Shown here piece by piece: positions 36,166 through 45,297 of a DNA stretch of 64,000 bases. The notes under the pieces are model-generated. The model searched no databases. It saw only the letters and a program-made list of their open reading frames with translations, and had not been told where the DNA came from. The DNA is from Alkalicoccobacillus murimartini (GTDB taxonomy: Bacteria; Bacillota; Bacilli; Bacillales; Bacillaceae_D): NCBI RefSeq assembly GCF_030813245.1, contig NZ_JAUSUA010000002.1:682001-746000 (forward strand), written 5' to 3'. The position numbers and the translations under genes are program-made. How positions within the stretch are numbered: position 1 is the first letter of the stretch; every line of letters begins with the position of its first letter.

Positions 36166-36894
36166 ATGCCACAGACCATTCGAACGTTAATCGTAGATGA
36201 TGAACGATACAATCGTGATGAATTACATTTTTTACTAAGTCAACATGAGTGTATTGATATTATCGGGGAAGCAGAAACAGGAGAGGCCTGTATCGTTAAA
36301 GCGATCCAGCTTCAACCAGACCTCGTCTTTCTAGATATAGAAATGCCCATAATGAATGGAATGAAGGCGGCTGATTCTTTAAAGGAACTTCGTAAAGTAC
36401 CTTTCATAGTTTTTGCTACAGCCCATCCTCAATTTGCAGCAGAAGCCTTTCGCTACGAGGCCATTGATTATTTGCTAAAGCCTTATGATGAGGAGCAACT
36501 ACAGCAAACCATTAGTCGGATTCAACAGCGATTGATTGCTGATTCTCCGCAGGTTCCTGTCCCAACAGGAAAACTTCCTGTTGAAGCGGATGGGGATATT
36601 TATTACCTAGACCCAGCGGACATTCTATATATTTACCGTGACGATAAACTATCACGTATCGTTTCTAAAAAAGGACGATTCGAAGTGAAAACACCTTTAA
36701 AGGAGTTGGAGGTTCGACTTGTTCCCTTTTCCTTTTTTCGAATCCATAAGAGCTACTTGGTTAATCTCAGATGTGTAACAAGATTGTCGCCATGGTTTAA
36801 TGGAGCCTTTCAGCTTGAAGTGGAGGGGCAAAAGGAACAACTTTCTGTAAGTCGAAATTACGTAAAAGAACTAAAAAAACGCTTGGAGCTTTAG
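36166..36894 (+). CDS. lytT: LytTR-type response regulator
   Basis: Response regulator (242 aa): receiver domain (1 to about 120; DDE near residue 10, phospho-acceptor Asp in VFLDIEMPIMNG near 55, Lys in LLKPYDEEQ) and C-terminal LytTR DNA-binding domain (about 140-240; FFRIHKSYLVNLRCV and VSRNYVKELKKRL). It starts immediately after lytS. LytTR proteins bind tandem repeats about two helical turns apart; three such repeats precede cstA. Confidence 0.95.
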   Translation: MPQTIRTLIVDDERYNRDELHFLLSQHECIDIIGEAETGEACIVKAIQLQPDLVFLDIEMPIMNGMKAADSLKELRKVPFIVFATAHPQFAAEAFRYEAIDYLLKPYDEEQLQQTISRIQQRLIADSPQVPVPTGKLPVEADGDIYYLDPADILYIYRDDKLSRIVSKKGRFEVKTPLKELEVRLVPFSFFRIHKSYLVNLRCVTRLSPWFNGAFQLEVEGQKEQLSVSRNYVKELKKRLEL

Positions 36895-36902
36895 GCTCCT
36901 TG

Positions 36903-36955
36903 CATCTTATCTACCTCCTTCGACATCATACCCCCTCATTTCTACATCTTACCCT
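36903..36955 (+). promoter_or_regulatory. Three direct repeats at 21-bp spacing: candidate LytT sites
   Basis: CATCTTAT, CATCATAC and CATCTTAC start at 36903, 36924 and 36945, exactly 21 bp apart. The candidate -10 TATACT (36986-36991) has no good -35, so the repeats sit at about -95, -74 and -53, where an activator would bind. Confidence 0.6.
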
Positions 36956-36985
36956 TCTTTTTAACTTTTTGATTGTCCCTCCTAT

Positions 36986-36991
36986 TATACT
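36986..36991 (+). promoter_or_regulatory. Candidate -10 of the cstA promoter
   Basis: TATACT with a poor -35 (AACTTT region), as expected for a promoter needing LytT. Predicted start near 36998, about 30 nt before the cstA start. Confidence 0.4.
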
Positions 36992-37027
36992 TGAAAACGG
37001 ATTCAGTTTATTTTAGGGGGAACATGT

Positions 37028-38479
37028 ATGTTTACATTTTTAGGCGGTATCGTACTACTAATTGTCGGATATTTTACTTACGGAAAAGTCGTAGAGAGAA
37101 TATTTGTTCCAAATGCAGAGAGAACAACTCCTGCTTATACAAAAGGTGACGGCGTCGATTATTTACCCATGAGTACAAAGAAAAACTCATTGATTCAATT
37201 AATAAGTATTGCCGGGATCGGTCCAATTTTCGGTCCAATTATGGGTGCCCTATATGGCCCCGTTGCTTTTCTATGGATTGTGTTCGGCTGTATCTTCGCA
37301 GGAGCTGTACATGATTACTTAACTGGTATGATTTCCATTAGACACGGTGGGGCTCACCTTCCAGCACTAGCTGGTAAGTTCTTAGGAAAAGTTATGAAGC
37401 ATGTAGTTAATGCATTTTCTATCCTATTATTACTACTAGTCGGAACTGTATTTGTGACATCACCTGCTGATCTACTCGTAGATCTTGTGAATGGAACTGT
37501 ACCAGCCATTGTCTTTATCGTTATTATCTTTATTTATTTTATTCTAGCTACCATTCTACCTATTGATAAAATTATCGGAAATATTTATCCTTACTTTGGT
37601 GCTTTACTACTCATTAGTGCACTTGGTATCGGTATTGGCCTCATTGCAAATCAAGCAGCCATTCCGGAGCTTTCTTTAACAAATTTCCATCCTGATAATA
37701 TACCAATCTTTCCATTATTGTTCCTAACCATTTCTTGTGGTGCATTATCTGGATTTCACGCAACTCAATCGCCTATTATCTCAAGAACAACTCAGAATGA
37801 AAATCAAGGACGTAAGATTTTTTACGGAATGATGATTGCAGAAGGTATTATCGCTATGATTTGGGCAGCAGCTGCCATGAGTTTGTTTGATGGACCTGTT
37901 AGTCTAAATGAATTAATTAATACAATTGGAACAGCAGGTATTGTTGCAGAGGCATCTACACTAATGCTTGGTTCTGTCTTTGGTACTCTAGCTATTCTTG
38001 GGGTTATCATTCTTCCGATTACATCAGGAGACACGGCATTCCGTAGTGCCAGAATGATTATTGCCGATTACTTTAACATTTCACAGAAAAAGATCTCTAG
38101 CCGTCTCTGGATTGCGCTTCCTTTGTTTGTGGTATCTGTTTTCTTAACAACCGTTGACTTTACACTACTATGGAGATATTTCTCCTGGGCGAATCAGTCT
38201 ACAGCCGTCATCGCATTATGGGTCGGAAGTATGTACTTATTTATTGCCAAACGAAATTACTGGATCGCTGTCATTCCAGGAATCTTCATGACGATGGCTT
38301 GTGCGACCTATATCCTAAACGCACCAATTGGATTAGGGTTATCCATGAGTACGTCGTATCTGATCGGAGCGATCATTACCATTCTTATCACTGCTTTGTT
38401 CTTTAAAGCTGCAAATAAAGCAAGAGGTCAAAATATCCCTCTTGAAGAAGATGTATCAGATTGGAAGAACCCAGCGTAA
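37028..38479 (+). CDS. cstA: CstA family carbon-starvation / pyruvate-type transporter, short form
   Basis: Polytopic membrane protein (483 aa) of the CstA family, with the signature LIQLISIAGIGPIFGPIMGA near residue 55 and FAGAVHDYLTGMISIRHGGA near 95, and a GFHATQSPI segment near 245. It is clearly shorter than B. subtilis CstA or E. coli CstA/BtsT (roughly 600-720 aa), lacking much of the C-terminal region. CstA/BtsT members take up pyruvate or peptides. Placement after lytST and the repeats in its promoter argue for LytT-controlled uptake of pyruvate or a related acid. A GGGGG site precedes the start. Confidence 0.9.
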   Translation: MFTFLGGIVLLIVGYFTYGKVVERIFVPNAERTTPAYTKGDGVDYLPMSTKKNSLIQLISIAGIGPIFGPIMGALYGPVAFLWIVFGCIFAGAVHDYLTGMISIRHGGAHLPALAGKFLGKVMKHVVNAFSILLLLLVGTVFVTSPADLLVDLVNGTVPAIVFIVIIFIYFILATILPIDKIIGNIYPYFGALLLISALGIGIGLIANQAAIPELSLTNFHPDNIPIFPLLFLTISCGALSGFHATQSPIISRTTQNENQGRKIFYGMMIAEGIIAMIWAAAAMSLFDGPVSLNELINTIGTAGIVAEASTLMLGSVFGTLAILGVIILPITSGDTAFRSARMIIADYFNISQKKISSRLWIALPLFVVSVFLTTVDFTLLWRYFSWANQSTAVIALWVGSMYLFIAKRNYWIAVIPGIFMTMACATYILNAPIGLGLSMSTSYLIGAIITILITALFFKAANKARGQNIPLEEDVSDWKNPA

Positions 38480-38488
38480 GCAAAGATT

Positions 38489-38525
38489 GACCCGACTAAA
38501 ACGGATGGTTTTAGTCGGGTCTTTT
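38489..38525 (+). terminator. Terminator after cstA
   Basis: GACCCGACTAAAAC/GTTTTAGTCGGGTC perfect 14-bp stem with a short loop, followed by TTTT. Confidence 0.9.
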
Positions 38526-38600
38526 CTATTGTTACACATACTTTTTCACGGTATAGTAGAAAAGATTTATTTTTTAGAGAGATAGAGGAGAGTGAAGAGA

Positions 38601-40187
38601 ATGAAAAAGAGAAAAAGAGTTGGCTTAGGTTCACTCATTGTATCAATTAGTTTGGCAGTAATGGTAGGCTGCGCGAATGATGATATTGATTCTGGTGCAT
38701 CTGATTCAGAAGGAGCCGCTGGAGGAGATCTTGTAGTAGATATGCAATCAGACGTTGTATCTCTAGATGTACATGGATCAAATGATACAGCTTCTAGTAA
38801 TGTCACATCTAATATCTTTGAAACGCTTGTGACACAGGATGAGAACCTTGACCTTCAGCCTGGACTTGCTGAGGAGTGGGAGCAAGTGAATGATACCGAG
38901 TGGGAATTCACACTAAGAGAAGGCGTAACATTCCATGATGGCACGGAGTTTGATGCAGAGGCTGTGAAAGCAAACCTTGACCGTGTGTTGGATGCAGATG
39001 TTAGCTCACCACGAGCGTTTTTATTTGAAATGATTAATGAAGTAGAGATTATCGATCCACATACAATAGTATTGCACACAGACTACCCGTTCGCTCCTCT
39101 TGCTGCGAATCTTGCTCACTATGGCGCTGCAATGATGAGCCCTGCTGCGATTGAAGAAGACTATCAAGCCATGGAAGAAGGAGCCGATGCCGGAAGTTAC
39201 CTAAACGAACACCCTGTTGGCACTGGCTACTTTACATTCGATTCTTGGAACACGGGACAGTCTATTAAACTACTTAAAAACGAAGAGTATTGGGGAGAAC
39301 CAGCTAAAGTTGACTCTGTTACATTTCAGGTCATTCCTGAAGGCAACACACGAATTGCCAATCTTGAAACAGAAGCCTCCCATATTGCTAACAATATCAG
39401 TTCAAGTGATCTAAACAGATTCGAAAATACTGATGGACTAGAAGTAAGTCAAACTGAAGGTGTAGGCATGCTTTACCTTGGATTCAACAAACAGAATGAT
39501 GTCCTTAATGATCCACTTGTACGTAAAGCTTTTTCATTAGCTATTAATCGCTCTGAAATCGTCGATGGCATCTTTAACGGTGTAGGAACAGAAGCTACAT
39601 CACCGCTTGCACCAAAGGTATTTGGCCACGATGACTCTATTATCAGCAATGAATATGATGTTGAAGAAGCTAAAAGTCTTTTAGCTGAAGCCGGTTATGA
39701 AGATGGACTTGAAATTACATTGAATACAAGTGATCAACGTGAGCGTCAAGATATTTCGCAATATATCCAATCTGCTTTGAGTGAGATCGGAGTAGATGTT
39801 TCCATTGAAATCAACGAATGGGGATCGTTCCTTGATCTGACCTCTCAAGGAGAATCAGAACTATTCATCTTAAGCTGGTCAACTGTGAATGGGGATGCAG
39901 ATATGGGTCTCTATCCACTTTTCCACACCGATAATCAAGGCGCACAAGGGAACCGTACATTTACATCTGAAGAGGACCTTGACGAGTTACTTGAGCAAGC
40001 TAGAATAAGTAAAGATGAAGATGAACGACTAGCATTGTATAATGAAATTCAGACAATTGTAGCAGAGGATAGCATCATTCAGCCTTTAATTCATGAAGAA
40101 TTTCTGGTTGGTCTGAGAAGCAATGTCACAGGTTTCTGGCAAAGCCCTACAGGAGTCTTGGTTTTGCGTGATGTAACCATTAATTAA
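38601..40187 (+). CDS. Family 5 extracellular solute-binding lipoprotein (peptide/nickel/glutathione type)
   Basis: OppA/DppE-type binding lipoprotein (528 aa). Signal with lipobox VMVGC (residues 16-20), then an acidic Gly/Ser linker and the SBP_bac_5 domain (VSLDVHGSNDTAS, then WEFTLREGVTFHDGTEFDAEAVKANLDR in the family position). An in-frame GTG 9 nt earlier overlaps GAGGAG; ATG 38601 is better. No permease or ATPase is adjacent, so it is an orphan receptor that must use a transporter encoded elsewhere. Peptide binding is the default guess. Confidence 0.88.
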   Translation: MKKRKRVGLGSLIVSISLAVMVGCANDDIDSGASDSEGAAGGDLVVDMQSDVVSLDVHGSNDTASSNVTSNIFETLVTQDENLDLQPGLAEEWEQVNDTEWEFTLREGVTFHDGTEFDAEAVKANLDRVLDADVSSPRAFLFEMINEVEIIDPHTIVLHTDYPFAPLAANLAHYGAAMMSPAAIEEDYQAMEEGADAGSYLNEHPVGTGYFTFDSWNTGQSIKLLKNEEYWGEPAKVDSVTFQVIPEGNTRIANLETEASHIANNISSSDLNRFENTDGLEVSQTEGVGMLYLGFNKQNDVLNDPLVRKAFSLAINRSEIVDGIFNGVGTEATSPLAPKVFGHDDSIISNEYDVEEAKSLLAEAGYEDGLEITLNTSDQRERQDISQYIQSALSEIGVDVSIEINEWGSFLDLTSQGESELFILSWSTVNGDADMGLYPLFHTDNQGAQGNRTFTSEEDLDELLEQARISKDEDERLALYNEIQTIVAEDSIIQPLIHEEFLVGLRSNVTGFWQSPTGVLVLRDVTIN

Positions 40188-40194
40188 TCCATAG

Positions 40195-40236
40195 AAAAAA
40201 CGAAGTGGCATGTTACTGTCCGCTTCGTTTTTTTTT
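40195..40236 (+). terminator. Terminator after the family 5 binding protein
   Basis: ACGAAGTGG/CCGCTTCGT stem (one mismatch) around an 11-nt loop, followed by a long T-run. Confidence 0.82.
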
Positions 40237-40284
40237 ATAACTAGAGTGCAATCAGCTCAAGGCGGAACCTATTCATACATCCAC

Positions 40285-41886
40285 CTAAGCCTTCATTCGC
40301 TTTTGTATGAGGTCTGTCGGCGTATACCCTGTGTACTTTTTAAAGGCACTGGAAAAATAAGCAGGATTTCCGTATCCAACATTCTCTGATATCTCATAGA
40401 TTAGATACGTTCCCTCTTGAATCATCGTTTTGGCTTTCTCCATTCGAACTCGTAGAAGGTAGTCCTTGAATGATTCTCCGACGACCTGCTTAAAAATCTT
40501 CCCCAAATAATTTCTTGAAATGTACAGTTTTTCAGCTAGGTCTTGTAACGTAATATTCTGATCCATATGATCCTGGATAAAATCTAGCATTTGTTCAATA
40601 AGCTGTCGATGCTTCAGGTTCTCATCCCATCTTTGACTCTTACAGATGTTGATTACATTATTCTTAAGCAACTCTGAGAATTCATCCCATGAATGTAATG
40701 ATGTTAATTCTTTGTAGATATCATAATCCTCTGAGAAGAGATCCTCTATACGAATACCGATGTCATAGAGGGAATATGTCATAAGCGCCCACAGCTCAAT
40801 ACCAAGACGAATGGCTGTTTGTTTGTGATAGGAGTCTGTTCCAATAGATTCGTATAGAAGCTGAATAGCTGCACATGCTGATTCCTCATCTGCATATCGG
40901 ATGGCCTCTGATAGCTGTCGATTTACTATGGTCAGTTCTTTTGGAACTTTTACGCCTGAAAGATCTGCTTCCGTTTGTTCCTGCTTCTCAAAAAGAGGCA
41001 GTTGATGTAAGGCTTCGTTTGTCGACTGGTAAGCTAATCGCCAATCACGCGTAATCGAACCAATTGTCATGATGGATTCGATACCAAGATGTGCTCCCAA
41101 ACTCTTTTGCACAAAGTCTTTTAGCTGATTCAATTTGTTCATCTGTTCCGTATGATCTTCTCGGTTAAGATGGATTAGTAAGGCAGCTTGATTAGAATGA
41201 AACTCTGCATAATGAAATTCACTAAAAATCCTTGTCGCAGCTTCCTTTATCACGTCACCTAGAACAAAGCGGAAAAGATACCAATCCTTTTTCAAAAGTG
41301 GCGATCGGCCCTTTTGCTCAACAGAAGTAATCATGACAACAGCATGATCACATTGTTCCCATTTTTCAATCAGCTTTTTTGCCTTCTCAGGAGGACTTTT
41401 TGGTATAGATGATTCCGTAATTACAGATTTAATCCATTCCTTTTCAATTAATGGTTCATACCTCATCACTTTACTTCTTAGTTCAGAGAACCTCAGCTCT
41501 TCTGTATTTTTTTCCTCCATTTGACCAATCGTTCTTTTGAGCACTTCTTTAATCGTATCTCTTGATGCTGGTTTAGAAAGATAATCATTAATTTTAAGGC
41601 GCATGGCTTTCCTAGCATACTCAAAATCACTATACCCACTTAAAATAATCACATGTCCTTCAAAACCAGACTTCCGTAACTCTTCTACCATCTCTAATCC
41701 GTTTTTGATGGGCATATAAATATCTGTAATCACTAGATCAGGGGTCGTACGTTGAATGAGTTCCAACCCTTGCTCCCCATTTTTTGCTTGTCCCACCCAT
41801 TCACACTCTAATTGATCCCATGGAATAATCATCTTTAAGCCACGTAGTACTCTTTCATCATCATCAATGATAACGACCTTCCACAA
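40285..41886 (-). CDS. YesN-type response regulator (REC + AraC HTH)
   Basis: Response regulator (533 aa): receiver domain at residues 1-115 (VVIIDDDERVLRG; acceptor Asp in LVITDIYMPIKNG near residue 55; LSKPA), a long middle region (about 150-400), and a C-terminal AraC HTH pair (LYISRNYLGKIFKQVVGE and ENVGYGNPAYFSSAFKKYTGY). The longer open frame begins at ATG 41907, but GGGAGG lies 8 nt before TTG 41886, which also gives a receiver that begins normally with MWKVVIID. It partners the YesM-type kinase and probably activates the ABC importer genes upstream. Confidence 0.9.
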   Translation of the reverse strand: MWKVVIIDDDERVLRGLKMIIPWDQLECEWVGQAKNGEQGLELIQRTTPDLVITDIYMPIKNGLEMVEELRKSGFEGHVIILSGYSDFEYARKAMRLKINDYLSKPASRDTIKEVLKRTIGQMEEKNTEELRFSELRSKVMRYEPLIEKEWIKSVITESSIPKSPPEKAKKLIEKWEQCDHAVVMITSVEQKGRSPLLKKDWYLFRFVLGDVIKEAATRIFSEFHYAEFHSNQAALLIHLNREDHTEQMNKLNQLKDFVQKSLGAHLGIESIMTIGSITRDWRLAYQSTNEALHQLPLFEKQEQTEADLSGVKVPKELTIVNRQLSEAIRYADEESACAAIQLLYESIGTDSYHKQTAIRLGIELWALMTYSLYDIGIRIEDLFSEDYDIYKELTSLHSWDEFSELLKNNVINICKSQRWDENLKHRQLIEQMLDFIQDHMDQNITLQDLAEKLYISRNYLGKIFKQVVGESFKDYLLRVRMEKAKTMIQEGTYLIYEISENVGYGNPAYFSSAFKKYTGYTPTDLIQKRMKA

Positions 41887-41899
41887 TTGAACCGCCTCC

Positions 41900-43669
41900 C
41901 TATTCATTCTGGTCTAACAAATGAAAGTACTGAGCATCTACTTTTGGAATCTCTAATCTAACTGCTACACCACCAACTACGTTTTCTGTTACCTCTACAC
42001 TAGCATCATGGCCAAAATACATATCAAGTCTTTCTCTTACATTTTTAATTCCATAACCACCCGTTTCAACTTTTGGGCGATCTAAATCTTTCTTGGGAAA
42101 TCCATTTCCATTATCTGAAATCTCAAAGACTAGGGAGTGATTTCGTTCCGTTATAATGATGTCAATTTCACTATCAACCCTGCCTGAAAACCCATGAATC
42201 ACTGCATTTTCAACAAAGGGTTGTAACGTGAGCTTCGGAATATAATAGTCTTCCATGTTACGATCACTCGTTATGGTGTACGTCAGTTGATTATCTCGAT
42301 TAATTTTTTGGAGTTCTAAATAATTTGTAAGATACTCCACTTCCTTAGGCACAGGTAGAATACTGTCTCCTTTTGATAACCCAATACGTAACATATTCCC
42401 AAGTAACTCCAGCATCTTACTCATATCATCATCACCACGCTCAATGGCGCGCCAATTCAATTGATCCAGCGTATTATATAAAAAGTGCGGATTGATGTTA
42501 GCTTGAAGTGCTTTACTTTCAGCTATCCGCTGCCTCCTTGTTTTCTCTAGAACAGACGTGTATAAAGAATCGCTTCTTGCGACCAACTCTCTATATCCAT
42601 CATAAAGAAGACCAATTTCATTTTTATAGTCTGTTGGCAGTTCTTCCGTTACTGGAGTTTGCGGATATTTTTGCATGACATTTTTTAATTGAATAATTGG
42701 TTCAGTGAATTTCTTAGTTAAAAATAGTGTCCCCAACGTAATAAATACGATAGAAACTAACCCAATAGCCGATAACCAAATCGCAATCGATTTACTTCCA
42801 GCTGTGATGACTTCCTTTGGTGTCACTTCAATAATCGTCCAATCTGAAGAAGGTACCGCACTAGAGACGACCAAATCTCCATTTGTAATGGTCGCCTGTT
42901 CAGACACGCCCCTTTGCTCTTGTAACCGAAGAGCCGATTGTTGTAAAAATGATCTGAAGTCCGATGGAACTTCGTCATTATTATGTTGGGAGAGAAAGGC
43001 TGCATCACCATCTAAAACAAATAGACTGGAGTGATTCCCCTTTTCTTGTATCCAGTTCTGAATGAACTCAATCCGGAGATTTAGTACTAACACCGCGGTC
43101 AGCTCACCTCTAGGCGAATACACATTTCTACCATAGCTAATCACATGGTCGGTGCCGAACAACAAACTGACTTCCCGCTCACCTAACCAACCTGCTGTTA
43201 CATCTGAAAGTTTCACAGCCCAATCAGAGGAACGAAACTCTTCAATTGAGTGATATTGAACAGGATGTTGAGAGTTAACAGGTGGATTATCCATATAGAC
43301 CGATACAGAATGCAGTCCAGGGACACTATATGTGATGTTAGAGAAATCAAGGTCTACTAATGTCCTTTGTTGAGTGGACGCTGACTCTTGCTTTAGTTGG
43401 GCTTCCATAGCTTGTGTAATAAGATCCTGAAACGCCTTCTGTCTCGACATACCTATAGACGTTTCATGAAAGCTACCCAGCTCACTGCTAAGCTCACTGC
43501 TTAATAGATTTAATTTTTCTTCTTGATGCTTTATAATCGTTTGCGTGCTTTCTCGCGTAGTAAGCTGATAGGTTACGACAATAATTGTTAAAAGAAGAAG
43601 CAAAACAAACGCAAAAAAGCTAATAAAAAAAATCTGTCTAATTTTATATCGTTTAAACACGTCCATCAT
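41900..43669 (-). CDS. YesM-type sensor histidine kinase
   Basis: Sensor kinase (589 aa): membrane helix at about 12-32, extracellular Cache-like domain (about 35-285), second helix (about 290-315), HAMP-like region, His_kinase with acceptor His395 in INPHFLYNTLDQL, and HATPase (PFVENAVIHGF, ISDNGNGFPK). Typical of YesMN systems that sense extracellular sugars or oligosaccharides and switch on a linked importer. The next gene is its regulator. A perfect cre box lies 24-37 nt upstream of its start. Confidence 0.92.
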   Translation of the reverse strand: MMDVFKRYKIRQIFFISFFAFVLLLLLTIIVVTYQLTTRESTQTIIKHQEEKLNLLSSELSSELGSFHETSIGMSRQKAFQDLITQAMEAQLKQESASTQQRTLVDLDFSNITYSVPGLHSVSVYMDNPPVNSQHPVQYHSIEEFRSSDWAVKLSDVTAGWLGEREVSLLFGTDHVISYGRNVYSPRGELTAVLVLNLRIEFIQNWIQEKGNHSSLFVLDGDAAFLSQHNNDEVPSDFRSFLQQSALRLQEQRGVSEQATITNGDLVVSSAVPSSDWTIIEVTPKEVITAGSKSIAIWLSAIGLVSIVFITLGTLFLTKKFTEPIIQLKNVMQKYPQTPVTEELPTDYKNEIGLLYDGYRELVARSDSLYTSVLEKTRRQRIAESKALQANINPHFLYNTLDQLNWRAIERGDDDMSKMLELLGNMLRIGLSKGDSILPVPKEVEYLTNYLELQKINRDNQLTYTITSDRNMEDYYIPKLTLQPFVENAVIHGFSGRVDSEIDIIITERNHSLVFEISDNGNGFPKKDLDRPKVETGGYGIKNVRERLDMYFGHDASVEVTENVVGGVAVRLEIPKVDAQYFHLLDQNE

Positions 43670-43692
43670 CTCTTCTCCAAACCAAGCAATAA

Positions 43693-43706
43693 TGTTAACG
43701 CTTTCA
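43693..43706 (-). promoter_or_regulatory. cre box upstream of the YesM-type kinase gene
   Basis: TGAAAGCGTTAACA on the minus strand matches TGWAANCGNTNWCA at all 14 positions. CcpA here would repress the sensor and regulator, and so the importer indirectly. Confidence 0.75.
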
Positions 43707-43742
43707 GTCTATCTTATCAAATTACTCTTAAAATGGAAATAA

Positions 43743-43764
43743 GGGGAAGGCTTTTGCCCTCCCC
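43743..43764 (-). terminator. Terminator between yesL-like gene and the kinase gene
   Basis: GGGGAGGGC/GCCTTCCCC stem with an AAAA loop on the minus strand, followed by TTATTT. It ends the importer transcript before the two-component genes. Confidence 0.7.
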
Positions 43765-43778
43765 CTAACTATCTATCA

Positions 43779-44420
43779 TTATGCTGGTTGATAACTAGTT
43801 ACAAGACCTGCCTTCGCAAAAATCCGTAAGGCAAATTGCATGATAATAGCCGCTGGTAGGCTGACTCCATAAAAGAGAACTAAGCCAGGAAACAGTACGT
43901 ACATATACACAAGAACCGTTAATATAAGACATAAGATTAACACATAGTGCATATTTGCAACTCCGAGAAGAAGCGCAAAGCGAACCGTATGCACTGAAGA
44001 CATGCTCATGAAGGCTTTAAGCGGAAAAGCTAACAACAATATGGATACGAATAGAAATAAGACAGTCAAAAGAATCATTCGTGGCAACATACTTGCTTCC
44101 ATCAATACCATAGCTCGACCACTTACAACTAATAACCCTAGACCAGCCACAATCAACCATCCAAAGAGATTTGCACTCACAAACTCTTTTTTATAGCTTT
44201 CTTTAAAGTCTCTAAATATAGAGGCAGAGTTCTCTCCTGTAAGACCTGTGCCCATAAATGATTTGCGCATAACGGTAAAAGCAGCTGCCGAAGCAGGAGC
44301 CCAACCAAACAGACCTAGACCAAACAATGTAAAACCAATCCATAACAGATTAATGACAGCAAGCCTCATTAGAATCTCGCAATAATGCATGACTCCTTCT
44401 CCAAGTCTGTGGATATTCAC
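43779..44420 (-). CDS. YesL family DUF624 membrane protein
   Basis: Hydrophobic protein (213 aa) with about five membrane segments, of the DUF624/YesL family. The recognisable N-terminal block is LLWIGFTLFGLGLFGWAPAS followed by an AAFTVMRK segment. YesL genes almost always accompany CUT1 importers and YesMN regulators; their exact role is unknown. It is the last gene of the binding-protein, permease, permease, yesL-like operon. Confidence 0.88.
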   Translation of the reverse strand: MNIHRLGEGVMHYCEILMRLAVINLLWIGFTLFGLGLFGWAPASAAAFTVMRKSFMGTGLTGENSASIFRDFKESYKKEFVSANLFGWLIVAGLGLLVVSGRAMVLMEASMLPRMILLTVLFLFVSILLLAFPLKAFMSMSSVHTVRFALLLGVANMHYVLILCLILTVLVYMYVLFPGLVLFYGVSLPAAIIMQFALRIFAKAGLVTSYQPA

Positions 44421-44452
44421 AATGGTTCCTCCTTTTCTTCAGCAGCTCATTT

Positions 44453-45295
44453 TTATTTGATACCCGTCGTTGCAATTCCTTCTACTAGATAACGTTGAAA
44501 GAACATGAATAGAATAAGTTGTGGCAATAACGATAAGGACGACATAGCAAGCAACGGCCCCCATGATGTTCCTGCTTCTGCATCCATAAAGTTCCTTAAC
44601 CCTAAAGAAATCGTATGGATTTCAGAACTGTTTAAATAAATGAGTGGTGATAGAAAGTCATCCCATGACCACATGAAAGCAAAAATGGCTACAGTAACTA
44701 GAGCTGGCTTAAGTAGTGGCAGGATTATTCTCCAGAACACACCAAAGGTTGAGCAGCCATCAATAATAGCAGCTTCATCCAGCTCTTTTGGAATGCCTCT
44801 AATAAACTGAATTAAGAGGAAGATAAAAAATGGTGTCCCACCTAAAAAGGCTGGTACGATAAGTGGATAAAAGGTATTTACCCAATTAAACTGTTGAAAC
44901 AGAATGTATTGTGGAATTAACGTAATCTGCATTGGCAGCATTACGGTTGAGATTAAGCAGGCAAACAATACTTTCTTGAATTTGAATCTTAGTCTAGCAA
45001 ACCCATATGCTACGATACTAGACGAAAGTATAGCACCGACCACAACACTACTTGTGACAAATAGTGAGTTTTTAAAATACACATCAAAGCCAACTCCACC
45101 AAAACCAGCCCAGCCCTCAGGGTAATTAAGCCAGTCTACCTCTGTTGGGATTAATGAAACGGCATTACCAAAGATCTCAGTCTCAGGTTTAAGTGAACTG
45201 CCAAACATCCATAGGATCGGATACAGCATAAGGAAACTAAACCCAATGACAAACACATAATAGATGGTATTAGATAGCTTAGTTGGTTTATTCAT
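44453..45295 (-). CDS. CUT1 sugar ABC transporter permease (MalG/YesQ type)
   Basis: Six-helix permease (280 aa) with EAA loop ELDEAAIIDGCSTFGVFWRI near residue 175, paired with the 45298-46245 permease. It starts 2 nt after the partner gene. No ATPase gene is in this operon, so the importer should use a shared MsmX/UgpC-type ATPase; UgpC at 17805-18875 is one candidate. Confidence 0.92.
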   Translation of the reverse strand: MNKPTKLSNTIYYVFVIGFSFLMLYPILWMFGSSLKPETEIFGNAVSLIPTEVDWLNYPEGWAGFGGVGFDVYFKNSLFVTSSVVVGAILSSSIVAYGFARLRFKFKKVLFACLISTVMLPMQITLIPQYILFQQFNWVNTFYPLIVPAFLGGTPFFIFLLIQFIRGIPKELDEAAIIDGCSTFGVFWRIILPLLKPALVTVAIFAFMWSWDDFLSPLIYLNSSEIHTISLGLRNFMDAEAGTSWGPLLAMSSLSLLPQLILFMFFQRYLVEGIATTGIK

Positions 45296-45297
45296 GG

